From Bacteroidota bacterium (GTDB lineage: Bacteria > Bacteroidota > Bacteroidia > Bacteroidales > VadinHA17): DNA of 7,862 nt. Positions 1 through 5,303 of the stretch are shown here, one piece after another (positions within the stretch are counted from its first letter, which is position 1; every line of letters starts with the position of its first letter). A program made the position numbers and the translations under genes. The stretch lies in NCBI GenBank assembly GCA_012838685.1, contig DUOU01000058.1, forward strand, positions 1 through 7,862. The letters are read 5' to 3'. Under the pieces are notes generated by a model. It had not been told where the DNA came from and made no database searches. It worked only from the letters and a program-made list of their open reading frames with translations.

Positions 1-214
1 CATCAAAGAGGGTAGAAAAGCAAAGAACGATTTCGAAATTTCAGCTAAATTGACGGAGATAATGCTTCTTGGCAATATCGCTGTCTTTGCCCAGTCAATA
101 AATGACTCTCTTGAGTATGACGCTGAAAATATGAGATTTACGAATGTTCCGGAGGCAAATGATTTCTTACACTATGAATACCGGAAAGGTTGGGAGCAAT
201 ATCTTGAAGTATAA
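1..214 (+). CDS. Gfo/Idh/MocA-family oxidoreductase, C-terminal fragment (5' end outside window)
   Basis: The reading frame is open from base 2 to a TAA stop at 212-214 and gives the last 70 residues of a protein that begins upstream of the window. The tail contains IKEGRKAKNDFE, LTEIMLLGNIAVFAQ, YDAENMRFTNVPEAN and HYEYRKGWEQY. From family knowledge, this is the usual ending of Bacteroidota Gfo/Idh/MocA dehydrogenases, in which a LTEIMLLGN helix is followed by DAENM and a YEYR.GW end. Such enzymes use NAD(P) to oxidise or reduce sugars, inositols and derivatives. The Rossmann domain and catalytic Lys lie upstream and cannot be inspected, so no substrate can be given. A strong terminator follows 22 bp after the stop, so this gene ends its transcription unit. 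The family call is fairly secure; cytoplasmic or Tat-exported location is unknown. Confidence 0.85.
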   Translation, partial: IKEGRKAKNDFEISAKLTEIMLLGNIAVFAQSINDSLEYDAENMRFTNVPEANDFLHYEYRKGWEQYLEV

Positions 215-236
215 ACATTTTTAATTTTTTTATAGG

Positions 237-268
237 AGGCCGTTTCAAAAAAGAGACGGCCTTTTTTT
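237..268 (+). terminator. Rho-independent terminator after the Gfo/Idh/MocA gene
   Basis: A 10-bp stem (237-246 paired with 253-262, one T-G wobble, otherwise perfect and GC-rich in the lower half) closes an AAAAAA loop (247-252). It is followed by an uninterrupted T run at 262-268. This is a textbook intrinsic terminator. It separates the upstream oxidoreductase from the downstream Ldh_2 gene. In the reverse direction the 5' side lacks a T run of similar quality, so it is best read as acting on the plus strand. Confidence 0.92.
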
Positions 269-298
269 GTCTTTAACCCCATACCTAAAAAATATGGT

Positions 299-306
299 TA
301 CTTTTG
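299..306 (+). promoter_or_regulatory. Candidate Bacteroides-type -7 box for the Ldh_2 gene
   Basis: TACTTTTG matches the Bacteroidota primary-sigma -7 consensus TAnnTTTG exactly. It lies 36 bp before the ATG at 343 and just after the terminator, where a new promoter is expected. I see no good -33 TTTG at the usual 19-21 bp spacing (the nearest is TTTA at 272-275, 23 bp away), so the call rests on the -7 match and position. There is no clear ribosome-binding site before the ATG; the leader is A-rich, as is common in this phylum. Confidence 0.4.
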
Positions 307-342
307 TCGTTACAATTACCATTTAAAAATAAACTTTGAGCC

Positions 343-1413
343 ATGTACCCACACAAATATTTATTTGACTTTACAAAAGCTGTTTTTGAAAAAATGGGCT
401 GCGGCGAAGATGACGCCAACATTATAGCCGATGTCTTTATAGCGGCTGAGCTGAGAGGACATGCGTCCCACGGCATGATAAGGATAAAAGATTACTACCA
501 GCTCTGGAAGGCGGGAAGAATAAACGTAAATCCTGATGTCAGAATAATCCATGAATCGCCCAGCACAGCGGTTGTTGATGGCGATGGCGCGGTTGGAATG
601 GTCGCCGCTAACAGATCGATGGATATTGCCATTGAAAAAGCCAAGACAGCCGGTACCGGTTGGGTAGCCACAAGAGGTTCCAACCATTTCGGCATAGCGG
701 GATATTATGCGATGAAAGCCCTAAAACATGATATGATAGGTATTTGTCTTACCAATGCCAATCCGCTGGTGGCGCCGACAAATTCAATCAGTCGAATGAT
801 GGGAACAAACCCAATTGCCGTGGCCATCCCCGCTTTCAACAACCCTCCTTTTGTGGCCGATTTCGCCACAACACCGATTGCCAGGGGCAAACTGGCGGTT
901 GCTGAAAAAAAGGGAGAGAAAGTACCTTATGGTCTTGTCCAGGACAACACCGGCAAACCTTCGGACCGACCCGAAATTTTGAAAGAGGGCGGATCGATGC
1001 TGACCCTTGGCGGGGACAATCTGCACGGAAACCATAAAGGATACTGTTTGTCGGCTATCGTGGATATATTTTCAGCGGTACTGGGTGGAGCCAATTTTGG
1101 TCCCTTTGTACCGCCAAGCGTGGCCTATCTACCACTGCTCAACGAAAAAACGGGTGAAGGAACAGGCCATTTTTTCGGAACCATGCGAATAGATGCCTTC
1201 CAACCTGCCGATGGATTCAAAAAAATGATGGACAAATGGATAGATACCTTTCGCGCCTCCAAACCAGCCGAAGGTTATGATAAAGTATTGATCCCGGGCG
1301 ACCCGGAAAGAGAAAAGGAAAAATTACTGGTAAAAGAGGGAATAACCATTGTGTCGGCGATCAAAGAAGATTTGAAAGTCATCGCGAAAGATTTGGGCAT
1401 AAATTTTGAATGA
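343..1413 (+). CDS. Ldh_2-family malate/L-lactate/ureidoglycolate-type NAD(P)-dependent dehydrogenase
   Basis: This gene encodes 356 residues, the normal length for the Ldh_2 family (MDH/LDH2, AllD, YiaK/DlgD, ComC), whose NAD(P) fold is unrelated to classical lactate dehydrogenase. Family signatures are in order. R-G-H-A-S-H-G lies at residues 38-44 with Arg47 just after. RGSNHFG lies at 111-117, with His115 in the position of the catalytic His of AllD-type enzymes. MGTNP follows at 153-157 and GNHKGYCL at 229-236. Ser42 and His43 are the usual active-site pair. There is no signal peptide, so the enzyme should be cytoplasmic. It would reversibly reduce a 2-oxo acid to a 2-hydroxy acid; which substrate (malate, lactate, 2,3-diketogulonate, ureidoglycolate or a sulfonate) cannot be decided from the motifs. 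The gene stands alone between a terminator and a 639-bp spacer. The neighbouring Gfo/Idh/MocA enzyme hints at sugar-acid metabolism, which is inference. The ATG at 343 gives a family-typical N-terminus. Confidence 0.9.
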   Translation: MYPHKYLFDFTKAVFEKMGCGEDDANIIADVFIAAELRGHASHGMIRIKDYYQLWKAGRINVNPDVRIIHESPSTAVVDGDGAVGMVAANRSMDIAIEKAKTAGTGWVATRGSNHFGIAGYYAMKALKHDMIGICLTNANPLVAPTNSISRMMGTNPIAVAIPAFNNPPFVADFATTPIARGKLAVAEKKGEKVPYGLVQDNTGKPSDRPEILKEGGSMLTLGGDNLHGNHKGYCLSAIVDIFSAVLGGANFGPFVPPSVAYLPLLNEKTGEGTGHFFGTMRIDAFQPADGFKKMMDKWIDTFRASKPAEGYDKVLIPGDPEREKEKLLVKEGITIVSAIKEDLKVIAKDLGINFE

Positions 1414-1453
1414 TCCGCGGATACAATTGGCGATATTATAAATACAGCTTTAT

Positions 1454-1561
1454 TTAAAAAAATTCATCATAGAAAAATAGTCGAAACCCAAATAACAATA
1501 TTATAAGACCAATAGGCAAATAATCCTTCAGCTTTGTCCCAAGTATTGAAACCATCAGCAT
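1454..1561 (-). CDS. Hypothetical 35-aa hydrophobic peptide, minus strand
   Basis: ATG at 1561-1559 opens a 35-residue frame ending in TAA at 1456-1454. An AGGA sits 4 bp before the ATG. The ATG starts one base after the stop of the minus-strand frame just upstream, so the two could have been translationally coupled or be parts of one frameshifted gene. Residues 15-30 (YLPIGLIILLFGFRLFF, preceded by KLKD and followed by YDEFF) could span a membrane once. No family is recognised. Peptides of this length occur by chance, and the surroundings look decayed. It may be the C-terminal remnant of a larger membrane protein rather than a functional gene. Confidence 0.2.
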   Translation of the reverse strand: MLMVSILGTKLKDYLPIGLIILLFGFRLFFYDEFF

Positions 1562-1562
1562 T

Positions 1563-1730
1563 TTATCCTGTTTTTTGCTGATAATCTTGTAAAATATAAT
1601 CAGGCGTTGCGCCAAATCTTAGGAATCGCTCTCAAAACAACTTCCTGAACGCTGAATTGTTACTGGACCGTACCAGTTCTAGCAACGCCTCACCTTCCTT
1701 GAACGTTCTTCCATAACCAGGCGAAATCAA
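1563..1730 (-). pseudogene. Possible decayed small gene on the minus strand, frame broken by one TGA
   Basis: Reading the minus strand from a possible TTG at 1730-1728 gives a 32-residue stretch that looks protein-like (it includes ISPGYGRTFKEGEALLELV). An in-frame TGA (1634-1632) follows, then 22 more residues (including FGATPDYILQDYQQ) to TAA at 1565-1563. No ATG start is present and the frame upstream is closed by a TAA. I do not recognise a family. The base composition here is richer in G+C than the rest of the spacer, which fits former coding sequence. It could equally be chance in a non-coding region, so this is a weak call. Confidence 0.2.
1602..1690. repeat. Nested inverted repeats in the spacer
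   Basis: AGGCGTTGC (1602-1610) is an exact 9-base reverse complement of GCAACGCCT (1682-1690). Between them ACTGG (1662-1666) and CCAGT (1673-1677) form a second dyad around a 6-base loop. The left arm can instead fold locally as GGCG-TTG-CGCC (1603-1613), so two structures compete for the same bases. No T run follows, so it is not a standard terminator on the plus strand. A further 7-bp dyad, ATCAGCA/TGCTGAT, lies nearby at 1554-1560 and 1576-1582. These could be relics of a mobile element or an RNA structure; neither is demonstrated. Confidence 0.35.
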
Positions 1731-1733
1731 CGT

Positions 1734-1840
1734 AAAAATAATTTTATTAAAATAGTGTTAAAATGTATTAAAAAATATGTATTATTGTGCATTTAATGTT
1801 AAAAAAATATAAAATCAATAAAAAAAGTAGCATAGAAAAA
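1734..1840. promoter_or_regulatory. AT-rich tract with roughly helically phased A-tracts upstream of susC
   Basis: A-tracts lie at 1734-1738, 1749-1752, 1760-1763, 1770-1775, 1801-1807, 1811-1814, 1820-1826 and 1836-1840. Several neighbouring centres are about 10.5-11 bp apart, and a gap of about 31 bp equals three turns. Such phasing is known to bend DNA and is common near promoters. Here it lies roughly 210-320 bp upstream of the susC start. Because the whole stretch is AT-rich, some phasing is expected by chance. A role in susC regulation is inference. Confidence 0.3.
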
Positions 1841-1936
1841 TTGGTTCAAACTACCGAATAGAAACAACTCATGGAATCAGGAACAATAGAATAACAAATA
1901 GATAATATAATAAATCTACCTAAATTAAAAATCTAT

Positions 1937-1981
1937 ATGCCTATGAAAAAACAAATGAACCTAACCACAAAAACATGCTGA
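1937..1981 (+). other. Leader ORF of 14 codons upstream of susC
   Basis: ATG at 1937 (or 1943) opens a short frame MPMKKQMNLTTKTC ending in TGA at 1979-1981, about 70 bp before the susC ATG. It has no clear ribosome-binding site. The Lys-rich start followed by NLTTKTC resembles the n-region of a signal peptide, as if it were a former start of an exported protein. It could also be a leader peptide or chance. Confidence 0.15.
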
Positions 1982-2007
1982 TATGATGGTCACAACATCA
2001 AATCCAC

Positions 2008-2046
2008 ATGAAAGACCAACTTTTTATTAATCTAAAAAAACCTTAA
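2008..2046 (+). other. Leader ORF of 12 codons ending 6 bp before the susC start
   Basis: ATG at 2008 opens MKDQLFINLKKP and stops at TAA 2044-2046, 6 bp before the susC ATG at 2053, close enough for translational coupling. No ribosome-binding site is evident. The susC start at 2053 is preceded only by an A/G-rich AAAGAAGT. It may be meaningless; it is recorded because of its position. Confidence 0.12.
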
Positions 2047-2052
2047 AGAAGT

Positions 2053-3375
2053 ATGAATAAAATTTTAAAGTTCGTAAGAATTATGAAGATATCGTGCTTA
2101 TTGTTTTTTTCTACGATATACATAGTTTTCGCTACCGGTTCATACGTTCAAACCGTAGCGGACAACGAATCCAATTTGGTATCCCAACAACAGTTGACCG
2201 TTACCGGTACAGTCATCGATGAAGCCGGAGAACCTATACCGGGCGTAACTGTCGCCGTAGCCGAGACAACTATTGGTGTCCTGACTTCAATTAACGGCAC
2301 ATACACTATCAATGTTCCCAGTAATACATCAGTATTAAGATTTTCCTTTGTGGGATACAATACCCATGAAATAACCGTCGGCAACCAAAGAGTGATAAAC
2401 ATCACACTGGCCGAAGAGAGCCAATTGCTTGATGAGGTTGTTGTTGTCGGTTACGGTGTCGCGAAAAAAGAATCTCTTACCAGTGCTATATCGGTAATCA
2501 AGAGTGAAGATATAGTATCAACAAAACAAGTTGACGTAATGGCCACGCTGCAGGGAAAAATCCCGGGGTTACTTATTACCCAAAAATCCAGCACACCGGG
2601 AGCTTTCGACAATCAGGTTTCCCTGCGAGGATATGGCGACCCCATTGTGGTAGTTGATGGCGTTGTTAGAACCGCTACAGCCAAAGACTCACAATGGAAT
2701 TATGACAGGACCTCGGGTTCAATATATTTGGCGCAAATGAACCCTGATGATATTGAAAGTATTACTGTACTAAAAGATGCTTCCGCATCAATCTATGGTT
2801 TAGGTGCTGGAAATGGTGTTATCCTTGTGACCACTAAAAAGGGAAATATCAGTAAACCAACCATAACCTATTCAACCAATCTTATGTATGGAAAACCCAC
2901 GGGTTGGCCCGAAAGTGTTGATATAGTAACCTATCTGAGGTTGAAGAATGAGATGGCCGCCAACTCTAAAAGAGCCCAAAAATATACGGAAGAATTTATA
3001 CAACACTACATTGATGGAGATGAAGGGTATGTTGACACTGACTGGTTCAGGGAGGTGTATAAAAACAGTTCATTCTCACATAATCACAACTTATCTCTTA
3101 GAGGGGGAAACGAGCAAACTCAGTATTACCTGAGCGGAAACTACACTGATGATGGCAGTCTGTTCGTTGCGGACAGTTACCGTAATCAACGTTATTCTTT
3201 CAGAGCGAACGTGACCACCAATATAACAAAAAATCTGACCGCGACGTTCCAGGCAAACATCTATCACATGATAGACAACAAGTTTGATGGAAACTTTACC
3301 GGCATGAAGTTCTATTATGTCGCGTTGGCGGATCGTACGGTAGCTCCCAGGGTTCTTGGCGATCCTCTCCACTAG
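2053..3375 (+). CDS. susC: SusC/RagA-type TonB-dependent outer-membrane transporter, N-terminal part up to an in-frame TAG
   Basis: The first 440 residues of a SusC-like transporter are encoded here. Residues 1-28 form a type I signal peptide (charged start, then hydrophobic SCLLFFSTIYIVFA). Residues about 48-122 are a CarboxypepD_reg-like beta-sandwich (TVTGTVIDEAGEPIPGV, then LRFSFVGYNTHEI). The TonB-box region DEVVVVGYG lies at 127-135. The plug follows, with VSLRGYGDPIVVVDGV at 189-204 and DDIESITVLKDASASIYG at 232-249, then GNGVILVTTKKG. The barrel starts at about residue 265. There is no STN domain, so this is not a sigma-signalling transporter by itself. The frame stops at TAG 3373-3375, but the same frame stays open for another 641 codons. 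A protein ending here would have a plug and only the first strands of the barrel and should not work. The function of the intact protein would be TonB-powered import of glycans with SusD. Confidence 0.9.
   Translation: MNKILKFVRIMKISCLLFFSTIYIVFATGSYVQTVADNESNLVSQQQLTVTGTVIDEAGEPIPGVTVAVAETTIGVLTSINGTYTINVPSNTSVLRFSFVGYNTHEITVGNQRVINITLAEESQLLDEVVVVGYGVAKKESLTSAISVIKSEDIVSTKQVDVMATLQGKIPGLLITQKSSTPGAFDNQVSLRGYGDPIVVVDGVVRTATAKDSQWNYDRTSGSIYLAQMNPDDIESITVLKDASASIYGLGAGNGVILVTTKKGNISKPTITYSTNLMYGKPTGWPESVDIVTYLRLKNEMAANSKRAQKYTEEFIQHYIDGDEGYVDTDWFREVYKNSSFSHNHNLSLRGGNEQTQYYLSGNYTDDGSLFVADSYRNQRYSFRANVTTNITKNLTATFQANIYHMIDNKFDGNFTGMKFYYVALADRTVAPRVLGDPLH
3373..3375 (+). other. Single in-frame amber codon interrupting susC
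   Basis: The codons read CTC CAC TAG ACC TAT ATG GCA, in the same frame (from 2053) as both susC halves. If the codon were sense, the full protein would be 1081 residues, a normal SusC length, with this as residue 441. A single C-to-T change from CAG (Gln) would explain it. No other stop or frameshift occurs in the 3246-bp frame, so if it is a mutation it is recent. The other complete or partial genes with visible ends in the window stop with TAA, TGA, TAA and TAA; none uses TAG. Confidence 0.9.
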
Positions 3376-3381
3376 ACCTAT

Positions 3382-5298
3382 ATGGCAGATTCCGAGGGAC
3401 GAAATCCTGTTGCGATGTCAAATGACGAAAACAACTATTCAAGATCATCGACAAACACCTTCAACAATAACCTCGACATCACTTACAACGCTCCGTTCCT
3501 TTCCGGTTTGAGGATCACCGCTTCAGGTGCGTTTGACCATACAAACAACCAAAACAACACTCTTACGAAAAACTTTCCAATGTATAACTATTGGACCAAT
3601 GAACTTGCCGGATATAATGTTGACAGAAACAGGTACTCTGAAAGTTGGAGTAAAAGCATACGACTCTATGGCCGCACCCAGGCATTGTACTCAAAATCAA
3701 TCGAAAGTCACAATATGACTGCCATGATTGGAGCTGAGGTCACAAAAAACAAAGGTCAAAACATATCCGCGAGAAGAGATTTCGGTGATTTCTTTACACA
3801 TGCTACTATTAATTCAGGGGATGCGTCAACAGCTACCAATAGCGGTAGTCGTTCTGATATCGCCACAGCAGGTTACATCGGTCGTGTCACATATGATTAT
3901 GCCGGAAAGTATCTTATTGAGTTAATGGGGCGTTATGATGGAACATATGTTTACGCTCCCGGAAAACGTTGGGGATTTTTCCCGTCATATTCTTTGGGTT
4001 ATCGCATCTCAGAAGAGAAATTTATCAAAGACAATCTGCCTTGGTTAAATAATCTGAAACTCCGTTGGTCTGACGGATATACCGGAAGTGTCCAGGGTAG
4101 CGCATACGCTTACTTACTGGCATATTCATCGAGCGGCAACTATGTGTTCAACGATGGAGGACAGATTCAGGGATTTTATAACAACTCTGTCGCTCAGACT
4201 CTTCTTTCCTGGGCTGACATCAGAATGATGGACTTCGGTGTTGACTGGGATTTTTTCAGGAGTAAGTTTGGCGGTTCGTTTGATATCTTTAAAAGAGTTA
4301 CTTCAGGGATATCGGGGAAAAGCTCAGAATCTATTCCCGATTTTTACGGGGTGTCTCTGCCGAATATGAACCTGAACGAATCCGAAAACGTGGGATTGGA
4401 TGTATCTTTGACTCATAGGAACACTATTGGAAAATTCAATTATAACGTGGTGTTCTCCGGTACATATGCCCGTTATAGAACAACCTATCTAGAATCAGAA
4501 AAAACAAAAGTCTATACTTCATCCATGAACTACTATACAGGCCATACCGAGGGCAGGTGGAGCGATGCCAGATCACTGGGCACCTATAAATGGTCAGGCG
4601 GGCAATTCTCGGGTTGGGAGGAGATCAACGCCTCCCCGATATGCTACGACAACAGGACAGCCCAGCAACAGATGCTACCCGGAATGTATAAGATAGATGA
4701 TCGTAACGGAGACGGAATAATTACCTCAAGTGACTATTATTATACCTGGAGTGAGTCCAACCCTCCATTGCAAATGGGCTTGATGATTTCAGCCAATTGG
4801 AAAAATTTTGACTTAAGCATGAACTTCACTGGTGCCGCATTGGTAAACAAGCAAATAATGTTATCAGGTCCCCACGGATATGGTTTTTTCAATAATGTTA
4901 ACGAGCTTTATCTTGATCGCTGGCACCTGGCGGATGGTTACACCGATCCCTACGATCCAACCGCGGAGTGGATCCCCGGTTATTGGCCCGCACTCGCGGT
5001 CAGTGGTTCGGCATTCAACAGTTACTCTCATGCCACATATGGCAGCAATCAACCTTACACTGTCGTAAATGGATCTTTCATAAGGCTTAAGGGTCTTAAC
5101 TTGGGTTATTCCTTGCCTAAAAATATAGTTTCCAAGGTTGGAATGTCGTCTGCCCGTATCGTACTCAGCGGCACAAACCTGCTTACTGTTTGCAACGAAT
5201 TGCTCAAGCCTTATGACCCCGAAGGCAGGGGAGGTGAATGGATAGGTGGTTATCCTGTAATAAAAAACTATACCCTTGGTATCAATGTTAACTTCTAA
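3382..5298 (+). CDS. susC: SusC/RagA-type transporter, C-terminal beta-barrel part (same gene as 2053-3375)
   Basis: These 638 residues continue the susC frame after the TAG. The first available ATG is at 3382, two codons past the stop. It has no ribosome-binding site and no signal peptide, so independent translation would give a barrel piece that cannot be exported. Barrel features typical of SusC are present: alternating aromatic strands, the SW/RW-rich region around GRYDGTYVYAPGKRWGFFPS, and DRNGDG (residues 883-888 of the joined protein, a calcium-like loop common in SusC). These are followed by WKNFDLSMNFTGA, SFIRLKGLNLGYSLPK, and a last strand ending YTLGINVNF with the terminal Phe expected for BAM recognition. 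The susD gene starts 5 bp after the stop. It is best read as the second part of a broken or recoded susC rather than a separate gene. Confidence 0.9.
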   Translation: MADSEGRNPVAMSNDENNYSRSSTNTFNNNLDITYNAPFLSGLRITASGAFDHTNNQNNTLTKNFPMYNYWTNELAGYNVDRNRYSESWSKSIRLYGRTQALYSKSIESHNMTAMIGAEVTKNKGQNISARRDFGDFFTHATINSGDASTATNSGSRSDIATAGYIGRVTYDYAGKYLIELMGRYDGTYVYAPGKRWGFFPSYSLGYRISEEKFIKDNLPWLNNLKLRWSDGYTGSVQGSAYAYLLAYSSSGNYVFNDGGQIQGFYNNSVAQTLLSWADIRMMDFGVDWDFFRSKFGGSFDIFKRVTSGISGKSSESIPDFYGVSLPNMNLNESENVGLDVSLTHRNTIGKFNYNVVFSGTYARYRTTYLESEKTKVYTSSMNYYTGHTEGRWSDARSLGTYKWSGGQFSGWEEINASPICYDNRTAQQQMLPGMYKIDDRNGDGIITSSDYYYTWSESNPPLQMGLMISANWKNFDLSMNFTGAALVNKQIMLSGPHGYGFFNNVNELYLDRWHLADGYTDPYDPTAEWIPGYWPALAVSGSAFNSYSHATYGSNQPYTVVNGSFIRLKGLNLGYSLPKNIVSKVGMSSARIVLSGTNLLTVCNELLKPYDPEGRGGEWIGGYPVIKNYTLGINVNF

Positions 5299-5303
5299 TT
5301 ACG

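Larger units (their letters stand above)
1414..2052. other. 639-bp spacer before the sus operon: no convincing gene; relic-like first half, AT-rich leader second half
   Basis: No long ORF exists on either strand. Bases 1450-1735 have near-coding base composition and include inverted repeats plus minus-strand ORF fragments, described separately. Bases 1735-2052 are overwhelmingly A+T, rich in A-tracts, and form the presumed promoter and 5' leader region of susC. I could not find a clean TAnnTTTG box with a -33 TTTG for susC. TATTATTG at 1780-1787 differs from the -7 consensus by one base but has no TTTG partner. No intrinsic terminator with a T run follows the Ldh_2 gene; only a loop-less palindrome ATCCGCGGAT (1413-1422) overlaps its stop. 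No tRNA or riboswitch pattern was recognised. Confidence 0.6.

Noticed and set aside
361..1035. Minus-strand ORFs inside the Ldh_2 gene
   Set aside because: Shadow frames of a well-supported dehydrogenase; no ribosome-binding site or family signature.
1413..1422. Perfect palindrome ATCCGCGGAT overlapping the Ldh_2 stop codon
   Set aside because: It has no loop and no following T run, so it is not a terminator. A 10-base palindrome is unremarkable without other context.
1701..1708. Palindrome GAACGTTC and an imperfect direct repeat CTTCCTGAACG (1641-1651) / CTTCCTTGAACG (1694-1705)
   Set aside because: Short, imperfect and not linked to any promoter or element boundary; kept out of the feature list.
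1822..1850. Minus-strand promoter-like pair TTTG (1850-1847) and TACTTTTT (1829-1822)
   Set aside because: The -7 box has a mismatch at its last base and the 17-bp spacing is shorter than the usual 19-21; the AT-rich context makes such matches common.
3373..3382. Interpretation as two genuine separate genes with reinitiation at ATG 3382
   Set aside because: The second piece would lack a signal peptide and plug, has no ribosome-binding site, and continues the first piece in the same frame; one broken gene is far simpler.
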